Part shown: positions 10,051 through 18,240 of the stretch, one piece after another
How positions within the stretch are numbered: the first letter of the stretch is position 1
Layout of the letters: each line of letters begins with the position of its first letter
Assembly: GCF_022808815.1 (NCBI RefSeq)
Contig: NZ_JAKZLC010000004.1
Span: 186,001 to 250,000 of the forward strand
Source of the DNA: Geothrix paludis
GTDB taxonomy: Bacteria; Acidobacteriota; Holophagae; Holophagales; Holophagaceae
Direction: 5' to 3'
DNA: 64,000 bases
Program-made: the position numbers and the translations under genes
Notes under the pieces: generated by a model
The model's database searches: none
What the model saw: the letters and a program-made list of their open reading frames with translations, nothing else
Told to the model about the DNA's origin: nothing

Positions 10051-10196
10051 CTGGTCACGGAGGACACGGAAACAAGCCGGAAGGCACGGAATAAGAGCAG
10101 GGGCGTCCGCTCCGAAAGCACGGGGTGCATCCCGGAGGCGGCGAGGGCCTGGCCCCTTCCGTGCCTTCCGTGGAATTCCGTGGCTTCCGTGACCAG
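10051..10196. repeat. 9-bp-period inverted repeat, CACGGAAGA family (family C), copy 1
   Basis: The left arm reads CTGGTCACGGAGGACACGG and the right arm repeats CCTTCCGTG/GCTTCCGTGACCAG, its inverse. Units recur every 9-10 bp. It occupies most of the 452-base gap between the rhodanese terminator and the hemerythrin gene; the segment 9960-10040 looks like further decayed units. A near relative lies at 17438-17570. Confidence 0.75.
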
Positions 10197-10341
10197 CTAT
10201 TGGCGCGATACCCCTGTGAAGTACCGCCTTTGCGTTTCTGGTCACGGAATTCTCAGAAGAATCTTTTTATTGCCACCGACGATCAGGCAGCACTCAAGTT
10301 CGGCCCGGCCGGACCGATAACGGAAGGCATAAGGATCCGCC

Positions 10342-10761
10342 ATGGACGCCAGCCTCGCCCCCTACCACCATCACCACCAGGAGCTGCGGCGCCTGGCGCG
10401 CGAGCATGAGGCCCGCCTAGCCCCGGCCTTGGTGCGAAGCCATCCGGAGGTCTGCCTGGCCGGCGCGCAGGCCCTCCTCACCACGGTCAAGGCCCACCTG
10501 TCCATGGAGAACACGGTCCTGTACCCGGCGCTGCTGGAGGCCGTGGACGCCGACATCCAGGCCACCGCGAGGGGGCTGGAGGCAGGCCTGGAGGAGCTGA
10601 AGACCCGCTTGCGCCAGTTCAGCCACCACTGGCCCAGCGCGGAAGCCATCCGGCTGGCGCCGGAGGCCTTCATCGAGACGTCCAGGGATCTGCTCCAGGT
10701 CCTCCGCCGGCGGATCGACCTGGAGGAAGCCCGGCTGTTCCCTCTCGTGGAGCGGGCCTAG
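10342..10761 (+). CDS. Hemerythrin (HHE) domain protein
   Basis: A 139-residue cytoplasmic all-helical protein. Three features fit the diiron-oxo HHE fold: the N-terminal YHHHHQELRRL, the AHLSMENTVLYPALL segment (His then Glu five residues later), and the C-terminal EEARLFPLVE. Members bind oxygen or nitric oxide, or sense iron and redox state. It converges on the P460-like cytochrome with a gap of only seven bases, so the two may share function in nitrogen-oxide or oxygen handling, though they are transcribed toward each other. Confidence 0.8.
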   Translation: MDASLAPYHHHHQELRRLAREHEARLAPALVRSHPEVCLAGAQALLTTVKAHLSMENTVLYPALLEAVDADIQATARGLEAGLEELKTRLRQFSHHWPSAEAIRLAPEAFIETSRDLLQVLRRRIDLEEARLFPLVERA

Positions 10762-10768
10762 TCGCGGC

Positions 10769-11728
10769 TCAATTCTCGGAAACGGCCTTCAGGCGCGGCA
10801 CGCGCCAGCGGCTGCGCTGCGCGGGATCGGCCATGCCGCCGGCGTGGCACGCCTTGCAGGCCTCCAAGTGGGTGTTCTGGTTCCGCCAGTAGGCCCGGGC
10901 CTCGCCGTCAGTCTCCTGGCGACGGTCGATGGGCACCTGGGGCCAATAGAAGGTGAGCGCGGGCGTCTCGCCCTTCATCTCCAGGGAGTAGAGGGGACCA
11001 GGTTCGGTGCTGGGGCGGCCCCAGCGGTCCTCCAGGGTGCTGAGCACCACCAGGGAGCCCGGCGGCAGGGGCCGGCCGGCCCGGTAGGCGGAGGCGGCGG
11101 TGGGATTGGCCCAGGCGCGGATCCACCGGCCGCCGTGAGCGGGGGACTTCACGGGCTCGGCGTGGATGGCCTCGAGGGAGGCGAAGTCCAGGGCCCGCAC
11201 GGGAGCCTGGGCTTCGGGATCCACCGGCGGCGCGGGGGGCGCCTGGACGACCTTCACGGGCGCGGGGGGAACGGGCCGGCCCGGATGGGCCAGGCCGTAA
11301 CCGGAATAGCCGGTCGCCAGGAGCGCGCCGGACCAGGCGAGACCCAGCAGCAGCGCAAGGATGCCCAGACTCTGGTGATCCTTCCGCGGCCGGTTCATGG
11401 ACCAGAGCGCGGGCACTGAGAGGAGCGCCGCGGCGGTGGCGATCACCGCATGGCGGAACAGCAGGGCATCCGCCCCCAGACCCGAGGCCGGCAGGGGGAA
11501 GATCCGCCCGGCGGGGATCAGTGAGGAAAGGCGGCCCAGCGCGGGGCCGCTGACGAGCGCGGCGATCAGGCCCAGCAGGCCGACCCAGCCCAGGTACCGG
11601 CACACGGTCCACCAGGGGCGCATGCCCCGGCCCGCGCGCTGGGAGGCGAACAGCGCCCAGGGCAGAAGCAATCCGGTCGCCACCGGGAGGTGGGCCAGCA
11701 GGGCGTGTTTGAGGGCAATCCAATCCAT
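10769..11728 (-). CDS. Membrane protein with a C-terminal cytochrome P460-like heme domain
   Basis: About 319 residues. The N-terminal third has four or five hydrophobic helices. A Pro-rich linker leads to a soluble domain resembling cytochrome P460/cytochrome c' beta: [33 protein letters not shown], then a single c-heme site CKACH near the end. P460 proteins carry a cross-linked heme and act on hydroxylamine or NO; the cross-linking Lys cannot be judged by eye. The ATG at 11728 starts just before the first helix. A TTG at 11752 with GGGGAG two bases away is an alternative that adds eight residues. Confidence 0.65.
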   Translation of the reverse strand: MDWIALKHALLAHLPVATGLLLPWALFASQRAGRGMRPWWTVCRYLGWVGLLGLIAALVSGPALGRLSSLIPAGRIFPLPASGLGADALLFRHAVIATAAALLSVPALWSMNRPRKDHQSLGILALLLGLAWSGALLATGYSGYGLAHPGRPVPPAPVKVVQAPPAPPVDPEAQAPVRALDFASLEAIHAEPVKSPAHGGRWIRAWANPTAASAYRAGRPLPPGSLVVLSTLEDRWGRPSTEPGPLYSLEMKGETPALTFYWPQVPIDRRQETDGEARAYWRNQNTHLEACKACHAGGMADPAQRSRWRVPRLKAVSEN

Positions 11729-11817
11729 GGGATCCACGCTCGGAAGGGGCAAGGCTCCCCGCAGTCTGCCAGTGTCTGGGAAATCCTGGGAGTGGAATTC
11801 CTGTCACAATCGGCGGC

Positions 11818-12381
11818 ATGAAGCAGATCCTCCTCCAGCACGTCCAGGAGTCCGTCCAGCTCAAGCAGGCCTTTTTCGCCCAAGAGATGGATCACCTCCT
11901 CGCCCAGGCTGACGACATGGCCGAGCGGCTGCGGCGGGGCGGCCGCATCCTCGTCTGCGGCAACGGGGGCAGCGCCGCCGACGCCCAGCACCTGGCCGCG
12001 GAGCTGAGCGGGCGCTACCTCAAGGAGCGGCGCGCCCTCGCGGGCATCGCCCTCACCACCGACACTTCGGCCCTCACGGCCATCGGCAACGACTACGGCT
12101 TCGACCAGGTCTTCTCCCGGCAAGTGGAAGCCCTGGGCCGCCCCGGCGACCTGCTCATCGGCATCAGCACCAGCGGCAACAGCCCCAATGTCATCCGGGC
12201 CGTGGCCTCCGCGAAGGAGCTGGGCGTCCGCACCCTGGGCCTGCTGGGCCGCGACGGCGGCAAGCTGGTGGGCCTGATGGACGACGCCCTCGTGGTGCCC
12301 TCCACCGTGACGGCGCGCATCCAGGAAATCCACCAGATGATCTACCACTTCTGGTGCGAGGCCCTTGATGGCCAGTTCTGA
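11818..12381 (+). CDS. gmhA: D-sedoheptulose 7-phosphate isomerase
   Basis: A 187-residue SIS-domain enzyme, full length for GmhA. Visible motifs are [17 protein letters not shown], the [17 protein letters not shown] active-site stretch, [11 protein letters not shown], and the C-terminal [13 protein letters not shown]. It makes D-glycero-D-manno-heptose 7-phosphate, the first step toward the heptose of the lipopolysaccharide core, and so supports a diderm envelope. No other heptose gene is adjacent. CACAAT (11805-11810) sits seven bases before the ATG with no ribosome site, so the transcript may be leaderless. Confidence 0.95.
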   Translation: MKQILLQHVQESVQLKQAFFAQEMDHLLAQADDMAERLRRGGRILVCGNGGSAADAQHLAAELSGRYLKERRALAGIALTTDTSALTAIGNDYGFDQVFSRQVEALGRPGDLLIGISTSGNSPNVIRAVASAKELGVRTLGLLGRDGGKLVGLMDDALVVPSTVTARIQEIHQMIYHFWCEALDGQF

Positions 12382-12390
12382 GGCCTTCGG

Positions 12391-13122
12391 GTGATCGCCG
12401 CCGCGGGACTGCTCGTCTTGGCCCTCCTGGGCCAGCCTTCGCGAACCTACTACTGGCGCGATGCCGGCGGGCAGACCCACATCACCAACACGCCGCCGCC
12501 GGCCGACGCGGAGATCCTGGAGCCCCCGCCCCCGCCTGCGGTGGAGCCGGGCCGCCCCCACCAGGCCCAGGCCGGTTCCCAAAACCTGATCCCCCGCGGC
12601 TACCGCCAGGTGACGCTCACTCCCACCCAGAAGCAGGCATGGGAAGCCCTGGACCAGCACCTGCTCCGGGCCCGGACCGCCAACGACCGCCGCACACTCG
12701 AAGCCGTCACCGATTCCCTCATCCACGACTGCCTCTGGGGCAATGGGCTGTGGGCCATGCCCTTGGTCCCGCTCCTGGCGCTGGTGCTCATGGTCCTCAT
12801 GGGTTGGTGGCTGGCCCTGGGGCTGGGCACCGCGCTCCGCCTGCCGGTGGTGGGCGGCTTCCTGATCCTGGGCCTCGCCTTCGGCCACCTGCTCCTGAAC
12901 GTCTTCCTCTACCACCCCCAGGCGGCCCGCCTCCAGCAGAACCTCGAACTGCTCGAGCTCCACATGGGCGGGCGGATCCCCCGGCCCGAACGCCAGGCCT
13001 TCCTGCAGCAGCGGTACCAGGCCCTGGAACAGGCCGCGGAGCCCACCCAGGCGCCCTGGCGTTTCCCGAAGGAAGTCCGGACCCTGCGGGAGGCCGTGAA
13101 GCAGGTGATGGTTGACCCCTGA
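12391..13122 (+). CDS. DUF4124-type exported membrane protein
   Basis: A 243-residue protein with a GTG start nine bases after the gmhA stop. A signal-like segment (1-14) is followed by a DUF4124 motif (TYYWRDAGGQTHITNTPPP), a Pro-rich stretch, and two hydrophobic helices (about 110-170). A Gln/Leu-rich helical C-terminus follows (RLQQNLELLELHM). DUF4124 proteins are envelope proteins of unknown role. Its end overlaps the hemW start, so gmhA, this gene, hemW and the transporter probably form one transcript. Confidence 0.7.
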   Translation: MIAAAGLLVLALLGQPSRTYYWRDAGGQTHITNTPPPADAEILEPPPPPAVEPGRPHQAQAGSQNLIPRGYRQVTLTPTQKQAWEALDQHLLRARTANDRRTLEAVTDSLIHDCLWGNGLWAMPLVPLLALVLMVLMGWWLALGLGTALRLPVVGGFLILGLAFGHLLLNVFLYHPQAARLQQNLELLELHMGGRIPRPERQAFLQQRYQALEQAAEPTQAPWRFPKEVRTLREAVKQVMVDP

Positions 13123-14302
13123 CCTTCCGCCCCCCCTGGCGGAGAGGCTGCCGGCGCTCAGGGCCGCCGCACACGCGGAGCCGCTCGGGCTCTACCTGCA
13201 CATCCCCTTCTGCCTGGACCGCTGCACCTACTGCTCCTTCACCACCACCCGGGACCGCGACCTCCAGCCGGCCACGATCCGGCGCCTGACGGCCCAGGTC
13301 CGGGCCTGGGGCGCGGCCCTGGATCGACCCGCCGTGGACACGCTCTACCTGGGCGGGGGCACCCCCTCCCTGCTCTCCCCGGAGGAGTTGGCGACGCTCA
13401 CGGCCGCCCTCCGCGAGGCCTTCGACCTCTCGCCCCTGGTGGAGGCCACCTTCGAAGCCAACCCCGGCACCGTGGACCTGGCCTGGCTTTGGCAGGCCCG
13501 GGACCTGGGCTGGGACCGCGTGAGCCTCGGCGTGCAGGCCCTGGACGACGCCCTGCTCGCCCGACTGGGGCGCATCCACGGCGCCACGCAAGCCCTGGAG
13601 GCGCTGGACCTGGCGGAGCGTGCCGGTTTCCGCCGCCGCAGCGCCGACCTCATGGTGGGCATTCCTGGACAGTCACTGTCCAAGGTGATCGGGGACGCCC
13701 GCACCCTCGCCGCCACGGGCCTCGACCACCTGAGCGTCTACCTCCTGGACCTGGACAAGGCCTGCCCCCTGCGGGCCGAGATTGACGCCGGCCGCCTGGC
13801 CCTGCCCTCCGAGGACGAGGTGGCCGACGTCTTCGAGGCCCTCCAGGCCGAGCTTCCGCCGCTGGGCCTCGCGCCCTACGAGATCAGCAACTACGCCCGG
13901 CCCGGCGGCGAGTCCATCCACAACACCCGCTACTGGGAGCGCCGCCCCTACCTGGGCCTGGGCCCCAGCGCCGCCTCCCAGATGGGGGCCTTCCGTTGGA
14001 CGGAGACCTCCGTCATCCCCGCCTGGGCCGAGGGCCGTGGCGAGATCGACCTCCAGGAGCTGGACGCGGCGGAAGCCCTTTCGGAGGTCCCCCTGCTGGG
14101 CCTGCGCCTCCACCGCGGCGTGGACTGGGGCGCCCTGCGGCGGCAGGCGGAGGATCTGAACCTGCGGCCCCTGACGGATGGGTGGGAGGCGCGGCTCCGG
14201 GCCCTCGCGAAGGAGGGGCTCACGGTCTGGGAAGGCGACCGGGTGCGCCTCAGCCCCCGCGGCATGCTCATGAGCAACGGAATTCTGCAGATGTTCGTAT
14301 GA
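13112..14302 (+). CDS. hemW: Radical SAM heme chaperone HemW
   Basis: A 396-residue radical SAM protein. The [4Fe-4S]/SAM cysteines are C34, C38 and C41 in HIPFCLDRCTYCSF. LYLGGGTPSLL, EANPGTVD and RVSLGVQALDD follow. The HemW-specific HNTRYW motif lies before YLGLGPSAAS, which separates it from coproporphyrinogen dehydrogenase HemN. HemW delivers heme to respiratory enzymes, a good fit with the cytochromes nearby. The start is TTG at 13112, overlapping the previous gene by eleven bases. The stop overlaps the next start (ATGA). Confidence 0.93.
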   Translation: MTPDLPPPLAERLPALRAAAHAEPLGLYLHIPFCLDRCTYCSFTTTRDRDLQPATIRRLTAQVRAWGAALDRPAVDTLYLGGGTPSLLSPEELATLTAALREAFDLSPLVEATFEANPGTVDLAWLWQARDLGWDRVSLGVQALDDALLARLGRIHGATQALEALDLAERAGFRRRSADLMVGIPGQSLSKVIGDARTLAATGLDHLSVYLLDLDKACPLRAEIDAGRLALPSEDEVADVFEALQAELPPLGLAPYEISNYARPGGESIHNTRYWERRPYLGLGPSAASQMGAFRWTETSVIPAWAEGRGEIDLQELDAAEALSEVPLLGLRLHRGVDWGALRRQAEDLNLRPLTDGWEARLRALAKEGLTVWEGDRVRLSPRGMLMSNGILQMFV

Positions 14303-15186
14303 CGTACCTCGGCGAAAGCGCCGCCCTGCTGACCTCCGCGTGCTGGGCCCTCAATTCGGTTTGCTTCACCATCGCGGGCCGGCGGGTGGGGTCCGCCAGC
14401 GTGAATCTGGTGCGGCTGCTCATGGCCTGGGCGCTGCTGATCCTGCTGCACCTCGCGCTCTATGGCCAGGCCTTCCCCTGGCAGGCGGGGACGGCACGCC
14501 TCGGCTGGCTGGCCGTCTCGGGCCTCACCGGCTTCGCCGTGGGCGACGCCGTGCTCTTCGAAGCCTTCGTGCTCATCGGCGCGCGGCTGGCTATGCTGTT
14601 CATGACCCTCTCACCCATCTTCAGCGCCCTGCTGGCCTGGCTGTTCCTGGGCCAGAGCCTGAGCCTCCCGAAGATCCTGGCCATGGCCATCACCCTGGGC
14701 GGCATCGCCTGGGTGGTGTGGGATGGTGGCGATCGCGAGCCCCATCCCCATCTCTGGCGCGGCGTGGCCCTCGGCGTCGGCGGAGCCCTGGGCCAGTCCC
14801 TGGGCCTCCTCTTCAGCATGAAGGGTCTGGCCGGGGGCTTTCCGCCCATCTCCGCCAACCTCATCCGGGTGACCGCGGGCCTGGGGGCCCTGGGGCTCTA
14901 TTTCATCGCCACGGGCCGGCTGCGCGACCGGCTGGGCGGCCTCCGCGACGGCCGAGCCGCGGCCTACATCGGCCTCGGCGCGGTCACCGGCCCCGTGCTG
15001 GGTGTGGTGCTGTCGCTGGTGGCCATCGCCAGGGCCCCCATGGGCGTGGCCGCCACCCTCATGTCCCTGTCGCCCGTCATCCTCCTGCCCGTCTCCCATT
15101 TCGGGTTCAAGGAGAAGGTCGGCTGGCATGCCATCCTGGGGACGCTGCTGGCCCTCGCCGGGGCGACTACATTGTTCTTCGTCTAG
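14299..15186 (+). CDS. EamA/DMT-family transporter
   Basis: A 295-residue inner-membrane protein with ten predicted helices in two EamA repeats (about 3-135 and 150-295). The first repeat ends in LSPIFSALLAWLFLGQSLS and the second in LSPVILLPVSHFGFKEKVGW, the usual signature before the last helix of each half. The family exports metabolites or amino acids; the substrate is not predictable. The ATG at 14299 overlaps the hemW stop. A longer upstream reading would lie wholly within hemW and is not credible. Confidence 0.88.
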   Translation: MTYLGESAALLTSACWALNSVCFTIAGRRVGSASVNLVRLLMAWALLILLHLALYGQAFPWQAGTARLGWLAVSGLTGFAVGDAVLFEAFVLIGARLAMLFMTLSPIFSALLAWLFLGQSLSLPKILAMAITLGGIAWVVWDGGDREPHPHLWRGVALGVGGALGQSLGLLFSMKGLAGGFPPISANLIRVTAGLGALGLYFIATGRLRDRLGGLRDGRAAAYIGLGAVTGPVLGVVLSLVAIARAPMGVAATLMSLSPVILLPVSHFGFKEKVGWHAILGTLLALAGATTLFFV

Positions 15187-15194
15187 GAGTCCCG

Positions 15195-16154
15195 ATGACC
15201 CTGCGCAAGGATCCCGTCAGCTGGCTCTACCCGGCCCTCGAGCCCACCCGAGTGCTGCGCCTGAAGGTGTCGGACCTGCACGAGCTGCATGTGGAGGAGA
15301 GCGGCAACCCCGCCGGCAAGCCCGTCATCTTCCTCCACGGCGGGCCCGGCGGCGGCACCAGCCCCAAGCACCGGCGCTACTTCGATCCGGACAAGTACCG
15401 CATCATCCTCTTCGACCAGCGCGGCTGCGGCCAGAGCACGCCCTACGCCGAGGTGCGCGAGAACGGCACCTGGGACCTGGTGGCCGACATCGAGCGCATC
15501 CGCGTGGAGCTGGGCATCGACCGCTGGATGGTCTTCGGCGGCTCCTGGGGCGCCACCCTCGGCCTGGCCTACGCGGAGACACACCCGGAGCGCGTGACCG
15601 AGCTGATCCTCCGCGGCATCTTCCTGCTGCGCCAGCGCGAGGTGGACTGGCTCTACCAGGAGGGCGCCAGCCGCATCTTCCCGGACGCATGGGAGCCCTA
15701 CCGCGACGCCATCCCCGAGGCCGAGCGAGGCGACTTCCTGCAGGCCTACGCCATGCGCCTGCTCAGCGACGACCCGGCCGTGAACCTGCCCGCCGCCAAG
15801 GCCTGGAGCATCTGGGAGGGCGCCACCAGCAAGCTGATTCCGGACCCCGACTTCATCGCCTCCTACGGCGACGAGGCCACCACCCTGGCCTTCGCCCGCA
15901 TCGAGTGCCAGTACTTCCTGAACAAGGGCTGGATGGACGAGGCCCAGCTGCTGCGTGACGCGCCGCGGCTGAAGGGCATCCCCGGTGCCATCATCCAGGG
16001 CCGCTACGACATGGTCTGCCCCATCGAGAGCGCCTGGGCCCTGTCCAAGGCCTGGCCCGAGGCAGACCTCGTCATCGTCCCCGACGCCGGCCACAGCGCC
16101 TACGAGCCCGGCATCTCCAGGGCCCTAGTCGCTGCGACGGATCGCTTCGCCTGA
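15195..16154 (+). CDS. pip: Prolyl (proline) iminopeptidase
   Basis: A 319-residue alpha/beta hydrolase of peptidase family S33. It has HGGPGGG (oxyanion hole), DQRGCGQSTPYA, the nucleophile elbow GGSWGATL, WSIWEGATSKL, and the C-terminal GRYDMVCP and DAGHSAYEP carrying the catalytic Asp and His. It releases N-terminal proline from peptides in the cytoplasm. It starts eight bases after the transporter and is probably in the same operon. Its stop is followed immediately by a family A repeat. Confidence 0.93.
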   Translation: MTLRKDPVSWLYPALEPTRVLRLKVSDLHELHVEESGNPAGKPVIFLHGGPGGGTSPKHRRYFDPDKYRIILFDQRGCGQSTPYAEVRENGTWDLVADIERIRVELGIDRWMVFGGSWGATLGLAYAETHPERVTELILRGIFLLRQREVDWLYQEGASRIFPDAWEPYRDAIPEAERGDFLQAYAMRLLSDDPAVNLPAAKAWSIWEGATSKLIPDPDFIASYGDEATTLAFARIECQYFLNKGWMDEAQLLRDAPRLKGIPGAIIQGRYDMVCPIESAWALSKAWPEADLVIVPDAGHSAYEPGISRALVAATDRFA

Positions 16155-16156
16155 TG

Positions 16157-16279
16157 GAAAAGCTGGGACAGGATTAACAGGATGAAAAGCTGGATTAACA
16201 GGATTAAAGCATTCACTGAATTGATTTTTTTGAATCCTGTTAATCCTTCTAATCCTGTTAATCCTGTTCCCGTTTTTCA
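16157..16279. repeat. 9-bp-period inverted repeat, GGATTAACA family (family A), copy 1
   Basis: The right arm (16233-16268) is four consecutive units AATCCTGTT, AATCCTTCT, AATCCTGTT, AATCCTGTT. The left arm has the reverse complement in two blocks (ACAGGATTAACAGGAT and TGGATTAACAGGATTAA). The outer ends GAAAAGC.GGGA and TCCCGTTTTTC also pair. It fills the whole gap between the stops of pip and dedA, and its last bases form the dedA stop codon. The core is AT-rich. Copy 2 is at 24141-24256. Confidence 0.85.
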
Positions 16280-16933
16280 GCCTTTGGCCCTGTTCTTGAA
16301 GTGGTCGTACACGAACCACGCGACGCCAGCCACGATGAGCACGCCGATGACGGCATCGAGCTTGTGGAAGTACTGGCCGAGGGTGTTCCACTTCTCGCCG
16401 AGCTTGTAGCCGACCCAGGCGAGACCCAGGCACCAGGGCAGGCTGCCCACGAAGGTGTAGAGGTGGAAGCGGGTGCGGTTCATGCGGGCGATGCCGGCGG
16501 GCAGGGCGATGAAGGTGCGCACCACGGGCAGCAGGCGGCCCAGGATGATGGCCTCGGAGCCGAACCGCTCGAAGAAGCGGTGGGCCTGGTCCAGGTGGCC
16601 CGTGTGCAGCCAGACGTACTTCCCGTACTTCTCGATGGCCCGGCGACCGCCCCAGGCGCCCACCTCGTAGGCGGGGATGCTGCCCAGGTTGCAGCCCAGG
16701 GCACCGAAGATCCCGGCGATCCAGATCTGCGCCACAGGGCTGCCGGCGCCGAGGCCCAGGAAGGTGAGCTTGCCCTGGAAGGCCAGGTAGCCCGCGAAGG
16801 GCATGATGACCTCGCTGGGCAGCGGGATGCAGGCGCTCTCGATGGCCATGAGCAGCATGACGCCCAGGGGCCCCATGGCGGCCATGAGGGCCACCATCCA
16901 GGCGATGATCGGGGCGAGGAGCTTCTGCAGCAT
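16277..16933 (-). CDS. DedA-family inner-membrane protein
   Basis: A 218-residue membrane protein of the DedA/SNARE-associated (VTT) family. It has the re-entrant segment ESACIPLPSEVIMPFAGYLA, the Gly-rich GALGCNLGSIPAYEVG, and RLLPVVRTFIALPAGIARM with its conserved Arg residues, followed by two C-terminal helices. DedA proteins act in undecaprenyl-phosphate or phospholipid flipping and in proton-motive-force maintenance. It is transcribed away from smpB, with 47 bases between the start codons. Confidence 0.92.
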   Translation of the reverse strand: MLQKLLAPIIAWMVALMAAMGPLGVMLLMAIESACIPLPSEVIMPFAGYLAFQGKLTFLGLGAGSPVAQIWIAGIFGALGCNLGSIPAYEVGAWGGRRAIEKYGKYVWLHTGHLDQAHRFFERFGSEAIILGRLLPVVRTFIALPAGIARMNRTRFHLYTFVGSLPWCLGLAWVGYKLGEKWNTLGQYFHKLDAVIGVLIVAGVAWFVYDHFKNRAKG

Positions 16934-16968
16934 GGCGGCGTCCCAAAAGGTCCAGTCTACCGGGCGGG

Positions 16969-16974
16969 TACACT
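16969..16974 (+). promoter_or_regulatory. -10 element (TACACT) six bases upstream of smpB ATG
   Basis: TACACT, then GGGTGG, then ATG at 16981. The transcript would begin at or next to the start codon, so smpB mRNA is probably leaderless or nearly so. Confidence 0.45.
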
Positions 16975-16980
16975 GGGTGG

Positions 16981-17436
16981 ATGTCCGAAGACCTCGTCCG
17001 CAACCGGAAGGCCCTGCACAACTACCACGTCCTGGAGACCTGGGAGGCGGGGATCGCCCTGCAGGGCACCGAGGTGAAGGCCCTGCGGGCGGGCCTGGGC
17101 CAGTTGCAGGACGCCTACGTGGACGCGGTGGATGGGGAGCTGTGGCTGAAGCAGGCCCACATCTCGCCCTACGAGTTCGGCACCTACGCCAACCACGATC
17201 CCCTGCGCCCCCGCAAGCTGCTGCTGCACAAGGCGGAGATCACCAAGATGACCGCGAAGGTCGTCCGCAAGGGCCTCACCATCATCCCCCTGGCCATCTA
17301 CCTGAATGAAAAGGGAACGATCAAGGTCAAGGTGGCCCTGGCCGAAGGCAAGGCCGTGGGCGACAAGCGCGAAGCCCTGAAGCAGCGCGAGCAGAAGCGC
17401 GAGATGGACCGCATCCGCAAGGGCGCGCGGGAGTAG
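16981..17436 (+). CDS. smpB: SsrA-binding protein SmpB
   Basis: A 151-residue RNA-binding protein of normal length. It shows RNRKALHNYHVLETWEAGI, the GTEVKALRAG loop, the HISPYEFGTYANHDPLRPRKLL stretch and the basic C-terminal tail (KREALKQREQKREMDRIRKG) that enters the ribosomal A site. SmpB with tmRNA rescues stalled ribosomes. No tmRNA gene is seen in this window. It converges on ribE with a family C repeat between. Confidence 0.96.
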   Translation: MSEDLVRNRKALHNYHVLETWEAGIALQGTEVKALRAGLGQLQDAYVDAVDGELWLKQAHISPYEFGTYANHDPLRPRKLLLHKAEITKMTAKVVRKGLTIIPLAIYLNEKGTIKVKVALAEGKAVGDKREALKQREQKREMDRIRKGARE

Positions 17437-17437
17437 G

Positions 17438-17570
17438 CGAAAGCGGCTGGTCACGGAAGACACAGAGGATCGCGGAAGACACGGAACAAGCCACGGCGCC
17501 CCGGATCCGGCTCGTGTCTTTATTCCGCGTCTTCCGGCTGGTTTCCGTGCCTTCCGTGACCAGCGTTTTC
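17438..17570. repeat. 9-bp-period inverted repeat, CACGGAAGA family (family C), copy 2
   Basis: The left arm has GCTGGTCACGGAAGACACAG and CGCGGAAGACACGGAACA. The right arm has TTCCGTGCCTTCCGTGACC and AGCGTTTTCC, its inverse. It starts two bases after the smpB stop and ends at the ribE stop, filling the gap completely. Confidence 0.85.
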
Positions 17571-18221
17571 CTAGACGTTCCACCCGCCCTGGGCGAACCT
17601 GGCGAGTTTCTCGTCGCTGCCGCGGAGGGCCAGGGCTCGGGCCACGAAGCGGCCGACGGGATCGGCTTCGAGGTTCACGGGGTCGCCGGGACGCATGGCG
17701 TCCAGGGCTGTGCGCGTGACGGTCTCGGGGATGAGGGCCGCGGTGAACCAGTCCGGGCCGCAGTCCACCACCGTGAGCGAGATGCCGTCCACGGCGATGG
17801 AGCCCTTGGCGGCGGTCATGGGCGCCAGCTCCGGGGGCATGGCGAAGCGCCAGATGCCCTCGTCGATGCCACCTTTGGCGCGGGGCCGCTCCAGCAGCCG
17901 GCCCACGGCGTCCACGTGGCCGGAGACCAGGTGGCCGTCGAGGGGATCGCCCACGCGCAGGGCCGGCTCCAGGTGCAGGGTCGCGCCCAGGGGCAGGCGG
18001 CCCAGGGTGGTCTTCGCCAGCGTCTCCTCGCTGAGGTCCGCCTCCCAGGCGCGCCCGTCCACGGCCACGCTGGTGAGGCAGGCGCCGTTCACGGCGATGC
18101 TGGCGCCCAGCTCCGCCCGGGCCAGCAGGTCCGCCGGGGCCGCGATGCGCAGGCGCGCCCCGCCGGGCCGAGAGGACCGGGATTCGAGATGACCGATGTG
18201 GCGGATCAGACCGGTGAACAT
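17571..18221 (-). CDS. ribE: Riboflavin synthase, alpha subunit
   Basis: A 216-residue protein starting with the invariant MFTGLI and built of two lumazine-binding repeats (about 1-97 and 98-195). Each has a NGACLT- or DGISLT-type loop (VNGACLTSVAV and VDGISLTVVDC), and the first ends in LSEETLAKTTLG. It dismutates 6,7-dimethyl-8-ribityllumazine to riboflavin. No other rib gene is adjacent. It lies 19 bases downstream of the amino-acid permease in the direction opposite to transcription flow, that is, the permease ends just before where this gene would read into it; both are on the minus strand and ribE is upstream. Confidence 0.95.
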   Translation of the reverse strand: MFTGLIRHIGHLESRSSRPGGARLRIAAPADLLARAELGASIAVNGACLTSVAVDGRAWEADLSEETLAKTTLGRLPLGATLHLEPALRVGDPLDGHLVSGHVDAVGRLLERPRAKGGIDEGIWRFAMPPELAPMTAAKGSIAVDGISLTVVDCGPDWFTAALIPETVTRTALDAMRPGDPVNLEADPVGRFVARALALRGSDEKLARFAQGGWNV

Positions 18222-18240
18222 GGGGACAGCTCCGGATCCA

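Noticed and set aside
10048-10320. Short open frames between the rhodanese and hemerythrin genes
   Set aside because: They lie in the CACGGAAGA inverted repeat and read repeat units.
16157-16279. CRISPR-like array in the GGATTAACA repeat
   Set aside because: Units are 9 bp, in both orientations, with no spacers of uniform length and no cas genes.
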